From: an uncultured Oleiphilus sp.
GTDB lineage: Bacteria > Pseudomonadota > Gammaproteobacteria > Pseudomonadales > Oleiphilaceae
Reading direction: 5' to 3'
Length of the DNA stretch: 62,347 nucleotides
Assembly: GCA_913020245.1 (NCBI GenBank)
Contig: CAJWAD010000008.1
Coordinates: 1-62,347, forward strand
The notes under the pieces are model-generated. The model was not told the origin of the DNA. It did not search any database and worked only from the letters and a program-made list of their open reading frames with translations. The position numbers were made by a program, and so were the translations under genes. The stretch's first letter is position 1. Each line of letters starts with the position of its first letter. Of this stretch, positions 42,724-52,524 are shown in pieces.

Positions 42724-43926
42724 ATGACTCAAATATCCGGCAATTTTTCAGACCATGATGTGGTTATTCTCTCCACTAAACGCACCCCCATTGGCAGTTT
42801 TGGCGGCGCCCTAAGTGATACGCCCGCACCAAAATTAGGTGCAATAGCCATTCAAGCGTGCCTTGAGGAAACTGGCTTGGACCCGGTTCGCATTGATGAG
42901 GTCATTATGGGGCAAGTACTCGCAGCGGGTGTCGGACAAGCGCCAGCGCGTCAAGCGGCGCTCGGTGCCGGTATTCCAGACTCAGTGCCGTGTACGACTA
43001 TTAATAAAATGTGCGGCTCGGGTATGAAAGCCGTAATGCAAGCCTTCGATGCGATCAAAGCGGGTTCCGCAGAAATTGTGTTAGCAGGAGGCCAAGAAAA
43101 TATGTCACTGGCGCCCTACTTGGTACCTAAAGCGCGCACGGGCTACCGCCTTGGCCATGGACAATTGCTTGATCATATGTTTTTCGATGGTCTAGAAGAT
43201 GCCTACTGCGGCGAACTGATGGGTAAATTCGCGGATGATAACGGCAAAGAGGACGGCCTGACACGTGAACAAATGGATGCCTACGCACTGCGGTCCCTAG
43301 AGCGTTCACAAACCGCTCAAAAAGAAAATTGGTTCGAAAAAGAAATTGCGCCCGTCTCGATCAAAACTCGTAAAGGTGAGTTTATTGTCGAAGATGATGA
43401 GCTACCGCAGCAAGCGAAACCAGAAAAAATACCGCAACTCAAGCCAGCGTTTAATAAAGATGGTGCAGTCACTGCCGCTAATGCTAGCGCTATCTCAGAT
43501 GGCGCAGCCGCTATGATTCTGGCATCTGGCAAGGCGGCAAGAGCGTTAAATATAGCGCCGATTGCAGTGATTCGTGCGCATGCTTCGCATGCTGAAAAAC
43601 CTAGCCGATTTACCCATGCCCCCGTCGGTGCGATTGAAAAAGTGATGGCTAAAACCGACTGGAGTATCGATGATATCGATCTAGTAGAGGTAAATGAAGC
43701 CTTCGCGATGGTTGCCATGACAGCGATTAATGCGATTAACATCCCTGAAGACAAAATAAATATACATGGCGGTGCGGTGGCCCTCGGGCATCCTGTTGGT
43801 GCGTCCGGAACGCGTATCATGGCAACCTTAATCTATGCATTGAAAAAACTGGGCAAAACCAAAGGGCTTGCCAGTTTATGCATCGGCGGAGGCGAAGGCA
43901 CCGCGCTTTCATTAGAGGTGCTTTGA
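42724..43926 (+). CDS. Acetyl-CoA C-acetyltransferase (thiolase)
   Basis: 400 residues with all thiolase landmarks: the acyl-binding Cys in INKMCGSGMKAVM, the histidine in GGAVALGHPVGASGTR and the second catalytic Cys in LCIGGGEGTALSLE. The motif AGGQENMSLAPYLVPKAR near the middle favours biosynthetic or short-chain acetoacetyl-CoA thiolase (AtoB/PhaA-like) over FadA. No hbd, fad or pha partner is adjacent, so the pathway is open. It has its own upstream region. Confidence 0.93.
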   Translation: MTQISGNFSDHDVVILSTKRTPIGSFGGALSDTPAPKLGAIAIQACLEETGLDPVRIDEVIMGQVLAAGVGQAPARQAALGAGIPDSVPCTTINKMCGSGMKAVMQAFDAIKAGSAEIVLAGGQENMSLAPYLVPKARTGYRLGHGQLLDHMFFDGLEDAYCGELMGKFADDNGKEDGLTREQMDAYALRSLERSQTAQKENWFEKEIAPVSIKTRKGEFIVEDDELPQQAKPEKIPQLKPAFNKDGAVTAANASAISDGAAAMILASGKAARALNIAPIAVIRAHASHAEKPSRFTHAPVGAIEKVMAKTDWSIDDIDLVEVNEAFAMVAMTAINAINIPEDKINIHGGAVALGHPVGASGTRIMATLIYALKKLGKTKGLASLCIGGGEGTALSLEVL

Positions 43927-44109
43927 CGCGGGTTTGCGTAAAAACGCGACAGACTGCTGCGTTAGAATGCTTTCGGGTACGTCGGTCGCGAGTGCCAGTG
44001 TGGAAATTATAGAACTCAATGTTGTGCCCTGCTAGACTTCAGGTGCCCCCCGAAATCCGGGGCTCAAACAAAGGGCCTCGGCATTCCCAACAAGAAATAG
44101 GAAAACGAC

Positions 44110-44565
44110 ATGGAATTTACCGTCGAATACTGGCATTGGCTTGTCCTAGGCATCATGCTTTCACTACTGGAGATTTTCTTACCCAGTTTTGTTTTTCTGA
44201 TGTTTGGAATGGGCGCTTTCGTGGTTGCCGTATTTTTATTTTTATCGCCAGAGCTTGTGCTTTCAACGCAAATCCTAATTTGGACGCTCGCAATTTGTAT
44301 TAATGCAGCCGTTTGGTTGAAAGTTATAAAACCAAAGCTAATTGACCGCACGATGGCGGGTCTTTCAAAAGAAATGATTTCGAACAAAACTGGGATCGTA
44401 ATCGATCCACCCAATGAATCTAACAAGCATGGTACATTGCGCTTTACGGTACCTATCCTTGGAAATGATGAATGGCAATTTTTATGTGAATCAGAGATAC
44501 ATGCGGGTGACCGTGCGCGTGTTGTTGACGTCTCCGGCAATACCCTGATTGTCGTAAAAGCATAA
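44110..44565 (+). CDS. NfeD-like membrane protein
   Basis: 151 residues: two N-terminal membrane hairpins (WHWLVLGIMLSLLEIFLPSF and FLMFGMGAFVVAVFLFLSP, then LIWTLAICINAAVWL), and a C-terminal OB-fold-like domain (GIVIDPPN, DRARVVDVSGNTLIVV). This short NfeD form pairs with an SPFH/stomatin protein in membrane microdomains. The partner follows after 69 bases. Confidence 0.88.
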   Translation: MEFTVEYWHWLVLGIMLSLLEIFLPSFVFLMFGMGAFVVAVFLFLSPELVLSTQILIWTLAICINAAVWLKVIKPKLIDRTMAGLSKEMISNKTGIVIDPPNESNKHGTLRFTVPILGNDEWQFLCESEIHAGDRARVVDVSGNTLIVVKA

Positions 44566-44634
44566 TTTATCGCTGAGGCAAAAATTTAAAACATCAACAT
44601 TCAACTACTTTTTACCGCTTACTTGGAGCACTAA

Positions 44635-45483
44635 ATGGATATAAGCCTAATTATTATTACAAGCATCTTGGTGTTGGTAATTGTGACCCTTTTCTTGGGC
44701 ATCAAACTCGTGCCGCAAGGCTCGAAATGGGTTATTCAACGGTTAGGTAAATACCACAAAACGCTTTCTCCTGGCCTCAACCTGATCATTCCATATGTAG
44801 ATGGTGTGGCATTCCGGGTAACGACCAAAGACATTGTTTTAGAAATCCCCGCTCAAGAGGTTATTACGAATGATAACGCCTCAATTCGTGCGAATGCTGT
44901 CGCATATATAAACATTCTCTCGCCAGACAAGGCCGTATACGGTGTCGAAAATTATATATTGGCGATACAAACTTTGGTTCAAACGTCGCTGCGATCGATT
45001 ATCGGTGAGATGAAACTTGATGAGTGTTTATCATCACGCGAGCTGATCAAATCAAAGCTTAAAACAGCCATTTCAGATGACATATCTGACTGGGGAATCA
45101 CATTAAAAACTGTCGAAATTCAGGATATAAATCCTTCAAGCACCATGCAATCGGCCATGGAAGAGCAAGCCGCAGCAGAACGAGCTCGACGCGCAGCGGT
45201 CACTAAAGCAGAGGGTGAGAAACAAGCTCAGATTCTTGAAGCTGATGGTCGATTAGAAGCATCAAAGCGCGACGCGGAAGCGCAGGTAGTGCTAGCCAAC
45301 GCCAGTAGTGAGGCGATCAAACGGGTTTCGGATGCAGTAGGTGATAAAGAGCTGCCTGCTATGTATCTACTGGGTGAAAAATACATTCAGTCATTTTCCG
45401 AGTTAGCCGATTCTCAGAATGCCAAGACGCTCGTTTATCCTGCTGATATTACGGCGACCCTTAAGGGTATTTTAAATAAATAA
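44635..45483 (+). CDS. SPFH/Band 7 (stomatin/QmcA-like) protein
   Basis: 282 residues. An N-terminal anchor helix is followed by the Band 7 domain (VPQGSKWVIQRLGKYHKTLSP, LRSIIGEMKLDECLSSRE, WGITLKTVEIQDI). An Ala/Glu/Arg-rich coiled coil (AMEEQAAAERARRAAVTKAEGEKQ) and a C-terminal oligomerisation part complete it. The start ATG 44635 has TTGGAG at 44623-44628. It forms membrane scaffolds with the upstream NfeD protein. No FtsH/HflK gene is nearby. Confidence 0.93.
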   Translation: MDISLIIITSILVLVIVTLFLGIKLVPQGSKWVIQRLGKYHKTLSPGLNLIIPYVDGVAFRVTTKDIVLEIPAQEVITNDNASIRANAVAYINILSPDKAVYGVENYILAIQTLVQTSLRSIIGEMKLDECLSSRELIKSKLKTAISDDISDWGITLKTVEIQDINPSSTMQSAMEEQAAAERARRAAVTKAEGEKQAQILEADGRLEASKRDAEAQVVLANASSEAIKRVSDAVGDKELPAMYLLGEKYIQSFSELADSQNAKTLVYPADITATLKGILNK

Positions 45484-45494
45484 AGGCTAACCCT

Positions 45495-45884
45495 CTAAAA
45501 GAGCTGAGACATTACGTCATCTAAGTCTTGTTTCAGTTCTTGCGCACTGCACTGCCAAACATAACCATCGTTGCCCGGGTATACGCCCACATCTATCTCG
45601 TCCCCCGTTAAGCCCGGCACCCATCGTTGATAAAACTCAGGTAATGACAAGACTTTTGGTTGCAGCGCTTCCGCGTCCGTTGTCGCCTTTTCTGAGGCGT
45701 AAACTTGAGCGGCATCATGGTCTGGCCATAGCGGAACATACTCGCGCTCATCTTCTTGCGAATAGATTTTTAAAAACTCTTTATTGCTGTTAACGAGTAT
45801 CCATATTTCTCGTGCATCAGACACCGAACTTAAAAACAGTTCATAGCGCTCCTCGGCATTTAATTGAGCATTGTGTGTCGTCAT
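45495..45884 (-). CDS. DUF2750 family protein
   Basis: 129 residues, soluble and acidic. LNAEERYELFLSSVSDAREIWIL, PLWPDHDAAQVYASE, LSLPEFYQRWVPGL and VGVYPGNDGYVW are hallmarks of DUF2750, a family with no known activity. It is monocistronic and convergent with the SPFH gene, whose stop is 12 bases away. Confidence 0.88.
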   Translation of the reverse strand: MTTHNAQLNAEERYELFLSSVSDAREIWILVNSNKEFLKIYSQEDEREYVPLWPDHDAAQVYASEKATTDAEALQPKVLSLPEFYQRWVPGLTGDEIDVGVYPGNDGYVWQCSAQELKQDLDDVMSQLF

Positions 45885-45967
45885 AGGTATGCCCTATTCG
45901 GTTAATGGTGATAGAAAACTGCTAGGCAAAGCATAGTGTAACCAAAAGAATGCCATACATCCTTTTA

Positions 45968-46480
45968 TTACGCTTTTTCATTTTTATGCGGAACTGCTTT
46001 CGAATAGGTAATCTCATAGGCATTGAAACCATATCTCTCATAATAGCTGCGGGCGAGTTGATTGTTAGCGAGCACAGATAGACGAACTGAGGGCAAATCA
46101 TTGTCTAAAGCAAAACGCTCAGCTTGCGCCATTAATATATCTGCGACGCCTTTTCCCTGATAGTCCGGCGCTACCACAAAATCACTAACCAAGGCGTAGC
46201 GCAAAAACGCTAGAGAAAGATGATGGGTGCCAATTGGCTCCGATTCAACAAACAGCACAATCAAACCAACGGCTCGATTGTTCTCGATGGCTAAGTAAAA
46301 AGCTGACTGTTCATTATTGGTGGCATTAACCAGATAGTTTAATTGCTTGTCAGCTATCTCAGAGCCCGGCGGTCGCTCGTTAAACTCACCTAAAGTCAAT
46401 TTGCGCTCATAGTTTTGTAAATAACAAATTAACTCAAGCGTTGATTGTCGAAAATTCGAATCGAATTCCATTAACTCCAT
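45968..46480 (-). CDS. GNAT-family N-acetyltransferase
   Basis: 170 residues. The acetyl-CoA-binding motif A is visible in LVSDFVVAPDYQGKGVADIL. It continues with RLSVLANNQLARSYYERYGF, the usual end of the fold. The acceptor is unknown. Amino-acid or peptide acceptors are common for such single-domain proteins. It has its own promoter region in the gap 46481-46804. Confidence 0.85.
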   Translation of the reverse strand: MELMEFDSNFRQSTLELICYLQNYERKLTLGEFNERPPGSEIADKQLNYLVNATNNEQSAFYLAIENNRAVGLIVLFVESEPIGTHHLSLAFLRYALVSDFVVAPDYQGKGVADILMAQAERFALDNDLPSVRLSVLANNQLARSYYERYGFNAYEITYSKAVPHKNEKA

Positions 46481-46804
46481 GCATTCCCTCTCTAACTCAA
46501 GCTAATGGAGTTCACTCTAAGAGAAACGATTATTAAGTGATACTAAAATCTAGCCAGCAAGCATAACGTACGCGATACAATTCGTTAATGTGAGATAATT
46601 TCGCGCAACCATAATGAGAGCCTAAAGGGTCATACCAGCAATAGCCCTGCCCCTAACAATTGGTCGACGATTATTAAAGTTATCAAAACTTTTCAACTGG
46701 AGCGATCAAAAGAGCTTGTGGGGTTCTAGGGTAACCTCCATCATTGGCGCATCGAACACTTTCATGCAAGTTTTAAACTGCTGCGAAACTGATTTTCTCA
46801 AACA
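46481..46804. other. Intergenic region without a gene
   Basis: 324 bases between divergent GNAT and NUDIX genes. It must hold both promoters. I see no convincing operator, RNA or small ORF. Confidence 0.6.
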
Positions 46805-47251
46805 ATGTTAGAGTTATGCGTTATGCAAACAAACACACAAGCGACGCGAGTCGGTGCTTACGGCTTAATCACCCAGAATAAAAAAATACTCCTTTGCAGA
46901 TTGTCACAGCAAGTTCCCAATTTAAAGGGGCTATGGATCTTACCTGGCGGCGGACTGGATTTTGGCGAAGATACCAGAGCCGCCTTGGTACGCGAGGTAG
47001 AAGAAGAGACAGGATTGCTTGTCACCCCGACAAAACTTGCGGAGGTGGATACACTTTATGATCGCGACTCCAATCCTGCTTTTCATGGTGTTCGAATCAT
47101 TTATCATGCGACGGTTCAGGGTGGAACGTTAAGGGATGAATTAATGGGCACCACCGACAAGGCCGCTTGGTTTTCTGAATCTGAGGCGCGTAATTTGCCT
47201 CTGATACGCTTAGCAAAAACAGGTCTCGATATCGCGTTCAGCCAAAAATAA
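46805..47251 (+). CDS. NUDIX hydrolase
   Basis: 148 residues with a full Nudix box (GGLDFGEDTRAALVREVEEE followed by TGL), preceded by LWILPGG. The substrate is a nucleoside diphosphate derivative of unknown identity. ATG 46805 and an in-frame ATG at 46823 are possible starts; the second gives MQTNTQATRVGAYG and fits the fold better. It is a single gene. Confidence 0.88.
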   Translation: MLELCVMQTNTQATRVGAYGLITQNKKILLCRLSQQVPNLKGLWILPGGGLDFGEDTRAALVREVEEETGLLVTPTKLAEVDTLYDRDSNPAFHGVRIIYHATVQGGTLRDELMGTTDKAAWFSESEARNLPLIRLAKTGLDIAFSQK

Positions 47252-47552
47252 TGCCGTCCGGCCTGCAATAACCAACTAAACAATGGCATGGCCAACACAA
47301 TCATTGGTGCAGCATACATAAATGAGGCGCTCGTATTTAGCGAAGCCCCTCATGGCAGGCAAATCCCAAATCAAACGTGAGCGCAGAGCAAAGTCAGGCA
47401 ATTACTCTGCTCTCTTAACTCAACTCATCAAAACGATTCAAAGGCACGGAAAAGTTTTAAACATAGGGCATCGAAAGTGCTTGCAGGGCTTTCAGTTATG
47501 CAGCTATCTTTAACGCCTACCCCCTTAAATTAAAGATCGCTTTGGATTCAAC
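47252..47552. other. Intergenic region, no defended gene
   Basis: About 300 bases. A 63-codon frame at 47322-47513 is basic and has no usable ribosome-binding site; I do not accept it. The rest probably carries the promoter of the TIGR03546 gene. Confidence 0.5.
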
Positions 47553-48077
47553 ATGCTGAACGAACTAATCAAATTAATCAAAGTGCTCAATGCGAACGAA
47601 AATCCAGCACAACTTGCAGGTGCCATCGTTTTAGCCATGATCTTCGCATTGACCCCGTTTTGGAGCCTACACAATATCATCGTTGTACTGCTCATCTGCA
47701 TTCTACGTATCAATTTGTTTACGTTTTTCTTTAGCTTTGCTTTGTGGTCGGGCATTGCTTGGTTACTAGACCCCTACTCAGCATCACTCGGCGAGACATT
47801 ACTTTTATCCGAATCCTTGAATGAATTTTGGACGGGCCTGTATCAAAGTGATTTTTGGCGACTCGCGCACTTTAATAATACGCTCACGATAGGCAGTCTT
47901 CTTCTATCATGCTCGCTTGTATTACCCGTTTATTTCATGAGTGTTTGGCTGATCTCCCGCTATCGCGACACGTTTTTGGCTTGGCTAAACAGACTGGGTA
48001 TTATCAAAGGCCTAAAAGCCTCTTCTTGGTATCAGAAATTTGCGAGCGCCTACGAAATCTCGGAGGCAGTAAGATGA
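47553..48077 (+). CDS. TIGR03546-family membrane protein
   Basis: 174 residues with about three to four helices (QLAGAIVLAMIFALTPFWSLHNIIVVLLICIL, FTFFFSFALWSGIAWLL, LTIGSLLLSCSLVLPVYFMSVWLI). The opening LIKLIKVLNANENPAQLAGA is typical of TIGR03546, which almost always precedes a TIGR03545 gene. The stop overlaps the next start as ATGA. The function is not established. The DUF2062-like layout suggests an envelope role. Confidence 0.85.
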   Translation: MLNELIKLIKVLNANENPAQLAGAIVLAMIFALTPFWSLHNIIVVLLICILRINLFTFFFSFALWSGIAWLLDPYSASLGETLLLSESLNEFWTGLYQSDFWRLAHFNNTLTIGSLLLSCSLVLPVYFMSVWLISRYRDTFLAWLNRLGIIKGLKASSWYQKFASAYEISEAVR

Positions 48078-49918
48078 GCACAAACACCATACAAAAAAAG
48101 CAAGGTATGCTGCGGCCAATTGGAATAATTGCCTTCGGGATTTGCTTGGCCATTCTTTTTGCTATTTTTTACTGGGTTGCACCATGGTTGATTGAGCAAA
48201 GTATTGAGCGCACTGGCACAAAAATAAACGGTGCAAAAGTTGAATTAGACAGTGTTGATATTTCGCTATCCCCTGCAGGGCTTTATTTAAACAAGCTCCA
48301 AGTCACCAATAGCGATCGACCCATGCATAATGTATTTGAGTTTGATAGGGCCTATGCAGCGTTGAATTTGTTTGACCTCTGGAACGGTCGAGTCATCGTC
48401 GAGGACTTGTCGGTGGACGCAATCAAGTTCAACACCCAACGCGACAAATCTGGGGCATTACCTGCGCAAAATAATCAGGGCTTCAACAGCTCAGGCACGC
48501 AAAAAGAGCGCTTTCTAGCCGAGGAGCTCGACCAACTGAAGCAAGTACTACCCGATACAAAAGAGCTCTTAAGTCGTCATCCTCTCCAAACGGAGAAACT
48601 TAAAAATGAGCTCGATCAAACTTATAAAATTCAAAAAGAAAAATGGGACAGCCTCGCGAGTAAACTTCCTAATGAGGAGAAACTCAACTACTACCAACGA
48701 GAGTTCAAAGCGCTGACTGAGGGCGACATTAAGTCTTTACAAGATTTCAATCAGCGTAAACAGAAGTTCGATGCGCTGCGCAACGAACTCAAACAAGACA
48801 AACAAACGATACTTAAAGCTAAGAATCAGCTAAACGAGAGTCAAACGCTCATTAACAGGGGAATTGCTGATTTAAAATCCGCACCACAAGAAGATTGGGC
48901 GTCAATCAAAGCACAGTATAGTTTTGATGAGACTGGCGCCTTAAATCTTAGCGGCCTTCTTTTTGGGAACCAATTTGCGTACTACGCGGAGCAAACGCTC
49001 AAGTGGTATCGAAAACTCTCACCCCTCATGGCGAAAGCAACTGCAGATGATCCCGCGTCGCTGACAGAAGCGGAATCGCTAACACCGACACGAAAAACCG
49101 GACGCTTTATACACTTTGGTCAGGCAGTAGAACCAGATGTGTTGATTCGCAAAGCGAGTGCAAACGCAGTCCTAAGCCAAGGTGAAATCGATATTGAGGG
49201 CCGCAATCTCACGCATCAACAATATCTAAGCGGTTTACCGAGTACACTTTCAGCACGAGCAGAACAATTAAATGACATTGATTCTGTCGATATTAAGCTT
49301 GAAATAGATCATCGTTCTACCGCTTCTAAAGATACGTTCCGAATGGCGCTTACCGGCCAAAATATCGACGATTTGCGATTAAGCGATAGCAAAAATCTTC
49401 CCTTGGTGCTGACCCGCGCGAAAATGGATTTACGCACTGAATTAATCTTAAATAATGAGAACATATCGGGGTTTGCATCAAGTCAATTTAGTCAAGCCGA
49501 CATCTTAAGCGAAGGCCAAACTACCCTTACCAAAGAGATCTCAGCACTTTTAAACAGTATCAAAAGTTTCTCGCTTGATGCGCAACTCGGCGGTGCCCTG
49601 AGCGCACCTGAAATTGATCTAAGCTCAGACTTAGACCAGGCTATCAAAAAAGCATTCTCAGCACGTTTGTCAGCGAAACAGAAAGAATGGGAAGGGAAAC
49701 TGAGGGACAGCTTGAATAGCAAGCTGAATACGTATCTTGCGGACAACAAAGCACTGTCGAAATACTTTGCCAACGAAAATAATATTTTAGATGGCGATTT
49801 AAAGGATATCGATAAACTGCTTGCGCAAAAACTTAACTCCTTCGTCGATGATCAAAAGCAAGAGGTACAAAAAAAGCTCGAGAATAAATTAAAAGATAAA
49901 TTAAAAGGGCTATTCTAA
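48074..49918 (+). CDS. TIGR03545-family large membrane-anchored protein
   Basis: 614 residues from ATG 48074 (ATGA overlap; the frame is open further upstream inside the TIGR03546 gene). A single N-terminal helix (IGIIAFGICLAILFAIFYWV) anchors a large periplasmic part. Residues 40-120 resemble the start of AsmA-like proteins (INGAKVELDSVDISLSPAGLYL, NLFDLWNGRVIVEDL). A long coiled coil covers about 160-280. Beta-rich and Lys/Leu-rich helical segments end it. AsmA-like proteins move lipids between membranes; that role is inferred here. Confidence 0.85.
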   Translation: MSTNTIQKKQGMLRPIGIIAFGICLAILFAIFYWVAPWLIEQSIERTGTKINGAKVELDSVDISLSPAGLYLNKLQVTNSDRPMHNVFEFDRAYAALNLFDLWNGRVIVEDLSVDAIKFNTQRDKSGALPAQNNQGFNSSGTQKERFLAEELDQLKQVLPDTKELLSRHPLQTEKLKNELDQTYKIQKEKWDSLASKLPNEEKLNYYQREFKALTEGDIKSLQDFNQRKQKFDALRNELKQDKQTILKAKNQLNESQTLINRGIADLKSAPQEDWASIKAQYSFDETGALNLSGLLFGNQFAYYAEQTLKWYRKLSPLMAKATADDPASLTEAESLTPTRKTGRFIHFGQAVEPDVLIRKASANAVLSQGEIDIEGRNLTHQQYLSGLPSTLSARAEQLNDIDSVDIKLEIDHRSTASKDTFRMALTGQNIDDLRLSDSKNLPLVLTRAKMDLRTELILNNENISGFASSQFSQADILSEGQTTLTKEISALLNSIKSFSLDAQLGGALSAPEIDLSSDLDQAIKKAFSARLSAKQKEWEGKLRDSLNSKLNTYLADNKALSKYFANENNILDGDLKDIDKLLAQKLNSFVDDQKQEVQKKLENKLKDKLKGLF

Positions 49919-49949
49919 ATCGCTAACGGTCAACTGGTAGAATGGATAC

Positions 49950-50879
49950 CTAAAAGCGCAAGCCCAAACTTGCGCCAAAAGACTTAGCCGGGAAGTAAAA
50001 GACATCTTTACTCTGCTCGTCTTCTTGGCTTTCGCTAAAAAATAAGCCAAGGGATATGCGGTCCTTCCAATAGTGTTTCACATCGATTGTGAACGTTCCG
50101 CCCTCTTCATCATAATCCTCATACCAGCGCCGCTGGTAAGCGAATCCCATACTTGTTTGTGGTTGTGCATAATATCGAAATGACAATTCAGCTCGGTCTT
50201 CATCTCGGGATAGCGATCCACTCTGGTTGAAGTCTTCATCATTTAGTTGCGTCAACTCAATACCTAGCTCAACAAAACGCACATCGTTGTAGTCAATCAA
50301 CCATTGGCCACCAAACTGATAGGCTTCGCGCAGATCATCCTCATAACCAATATAAAAACTAAGCTGTGGCATCATGAATACACCAAGCGTCGCATTCCAT
50401 ACGTCGTCTATATCCGGTTTAATCTCTGTCCCGCCCGCATAACGGTATTTTTCATCAACCGTTGACCAGCCCATTCTGGCCCAAACCGGCAGCTCTTTTC
50501 TCGCTAAAAATAGGCTGACAAACTCACTCTCCTGCTCTATTGATTGCAGTGTCCCAGCCGAACGGGCACGATTCAAACCCTTTGCATCGCCGAATTGTTT
50601 GCCCACGCTCAGCCCCGATTCTCGCTGATAGAAAAAAGCGCGTTCACTTGGGTAAGTCCCATCGAGCAAAACGTCATTCAAAAATGCCGTGAATGCAAAC
50701 CCATAACGATCTAGCCTAGCGTCCTCTGGCCCTCTCTGCGCATCTAGATCTGCACGTGACCAATAAGTTTGTAGATCGAATTGATAGGCATCTTTTTTTT
50801 CCCAACTCTCTGCATAAACCACTGAGCCACTCACAATCAATATGCCAAACAAGCTAACAAAGCCTGCAAACTTCTTCAT
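49950..50879 (-). CDS. Putative outer-membrane beta-barrel protein
   Basis: 309 residues. The signal peptide is cleaved after VVYA. The rest is built of short strands with aromatic ends (YGFAFTAFLNDV, LSFYIGYEDDL, FVELGIELTQL, AELSFRYYA, MGFAYQRRWYEDY, ISLGLFFSES) and finishes in FGASLGLRF, a clear C-terminal insertion signal. Family not recognised. It is convergent with TIGR03545 after 31 bases and divergent from a small periplasmic protein gene. Confidence 0.75.
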   Translation of the reverse strand: MKKFAGFVSLFGILIVSGSVVYAESWEKKDAYQFDLQTYWSRADLDAQRGPEDARLDRYGFAFTAFLNDVLLDGTYPSERAFFYQRESGLSVGKQFGDAKGLNRARSAGTLQSIEQESEFVSLFLARKELPVWARMGWSTVDEKYRYAGGTEIKPDIDDVWNATLGVFMMPQLSFYIGYEDDLREAYQFGGQWLIDYNDVRFVELGIELTQLNDEDFNQSGSLSRDEDRAELSFRYYAQPQTSMGFAYQRRWYEDYDEEGGTFTIDVKHYWKDRISLGLFFSESQEDEQSKDVFYFPAKSFGASLGLRF

Positions 50880-51010
50880 AGAGAATCCTAATAATAGTTT
50901 TTGGTTGTTGAGGAATTTTTCAGAGGTGCACGTACATGTCTCAATAGCTCCAACTTGCGGCCTATGCTAGACTCAAATCCCATAGGAAAATCAAAATAAC
51001 ACATTTTTAA

Positions 51011-51463
51011 ATGAGGTTCAGTTTGACCCTGCTAAAAACTGCAAGCGCTGTTCTAATGCTTCTATTTTCAGTTGTAAGCTTCGCCAAATCTCTCCCTGAT
51101 TCAAAACGCATTGACTCAACCAGCGAAACCTTTATGAAACAGATTGTTATGGGGGAAACTGATGCTGCGTTTAGTCTAATTTCGGCGTATGTAGGCGTAA
51201 ATTTGGAACAATTCACACAGCGTGGTGAAAAAATAACAGCGGACATGAATCGCATATCAAAAAGTGCCGGCAAACCCTTATCTTATTCACTGTTAAAGAG
51301 ACAAAGCGTTGATTCGCACTTCTACAAATTAACCTATTTGGTGAAATACCGCAGTGCAGCGCTCGTATGGGAATTGAATTACTACCAGGCGAATAAGGGT
51401 TGGCATTTGGTGGATGTCAGTTTTAATACGAACATTAATGCGCTGTTTACTTTGATCGATTAG
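51011..51463 (+). CDS. Hypothetical periplasmic protein
   Basis: 150 residues. The signal peptide ends after VVSFA. The mature part has an NTF2/DUF4864-like feel (ETFMKQIVMGETDAAFSLISAY, YLVKYRSAALVWELNYYQANKGWHLVDVSFN), an alternating helix and sheet. The family assignment is weak. It is a lone gene between divergent and convergent neighbours. Confidence 0.7.
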   Translation: MRFSLTLLKTASAVLMLLFSVVSFAKSLPDSKRIDSTSETFMKQIVMGETDAAFSLISAYVGVNLEQFTQRGEKITADMNRISKSAGKPLSYSLLKRQSVDSHFYKLTYLVKYRSAALVWELNYYQANKGWHLVDVSFNTNINALFTLID

Positions 51464-51495
51464 GTAACTGAATAACTGCGCAAACGGAGCGTCCG

Positions 51496-52470
51496 CTAGA
51501 TTTGGATGGGGGCGTAAGCATCGCTCAAATGAAGTAAAGTCATTTTCATTTTATCGGGGTCTTTAATCGTATCGCCCGCAACGCTCTTATCTTGATATCC
51601 GCCAACATACTTACTAACCAAACGAGAAATCCAAAAACGCAGCGCAGCAACTTCCAAGCAATAAGGCCAAGCTCGTGCTTCTATCTCTGTCCAATCACGC
51701 TCCCCTTTGTATGCATTCACTAATGCATTTAAACGACCCACGTCGTGAGCGCCATTGTCTAAACAGCACCAATCATTTGCCGTGACAGCCAAATCGAACA
51801 GCAACGCCGCGTGGCAAGCATGATAAAAGTCAATTACACCACTGACCTTACCTTCATGAAATAAAACATTATCTTTAAACAAATCACCATGAACGGTGCC
51901 GTGTGGGCACGCTTCCAAAGTAGTCCTATAATCCTTGTAGCGGTCAATGTAACCGCGCAACAGTTTTAAATCGCTACCAATTTTCGATTTACTGAGCGAT
52001 TGATAATTACGCTCCATCCAATCTAAATCACGCACTAAAGGCCGGTGTGAGCCAAAATCTGTTTGCGCATGATGCATGTAAGCTAACCACTTTCCTACTT
52101 GTGCACAGGCGATTTCATCAACATCGCTTAAATCTGCGCCCAATAATCGAGGAACAATCGCCGCCGACTTACCCTTAATCCTAAATAAAGAATCCCCCTG
52201 CTCACTTTTCAAAGGTGCGGGCACCGCGAGCCCTGCATGCGCTAAATGCTGAGTAAACTGGCTAAAAAATGGAAGTTCTGACTCATCGATGTTTTCAAAC
52301 AGGGTCAGTACCCAATGCTTAGTTTCTTCACCCATACACTGGGTGTCTAAAAAATAATTAGTATTCTCAATACCTGCACTTATTTCTTTAAGGTCAACTA
52401 GTCTACCTAAGCCAAAATTTTCCAACACCACGCTCAAATCGTTTGAGGATACTTTTGTGAATACTGCCAC
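51496..52470 (-). CDS. thrB: Homoserine kinase, aminoglycoside-phosphotransferase fold
   Basis: 324 residues. The catalytic loop is VHGDLFKDNVLF and the metal-binding aspartate is in GVIDFYHA; the N-lobe has SAGIENTNYFLDT. This non-GHMP enzyme type (TIGR00938) serves threonine synthesis in Pseudomonas and relatives, phosphorylating L-homoserine. No thrC or thrA is nearby. It is monocistronic, with the HD-GYP gene 54 bases upstream on the same strand. Confidence 0.9.
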   Translation of the reverse strand: MAVFTKVSSNDLSVVLENFGLGRLVDLKEISAGIENTNYFLDTQCMGEETKHWVLTLFENIDESELPFFSQFTQHLAHAGLAVPAPLKSEQGDSLFRIKGKSAAIVPRLLGADLSDVDEIACAQVGKWLAYMHHAQTDFGSHRPLVRDLDWMERNYQSLSKSKIGSDLKLLRGYIDRYKDYRTTLEACPHGTVHGDLFKDNVLFHEGKVSGVIDFYHACHAALLFDLAVTANDWCCLDNGAHDVGRLNALVNAYKGERDWTEIEARAWPYCLEVAALRFWISRLVSKYVGGYQDKSVAGDTIKDPDKMKMTLLHLSDAYAPIQI

Positions 52471-52524
52471 GTTGAATCATCCAATTATTACAGGTCAAAA
52501 AAATAGTCGGAGGCTGTTGTTGAT

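Noticed and set aside
47322-47513. 63-codon basic frame downstream of the NUDIX gene
   Set aside because: No start context, no family, short and in a promoter-sized gap.
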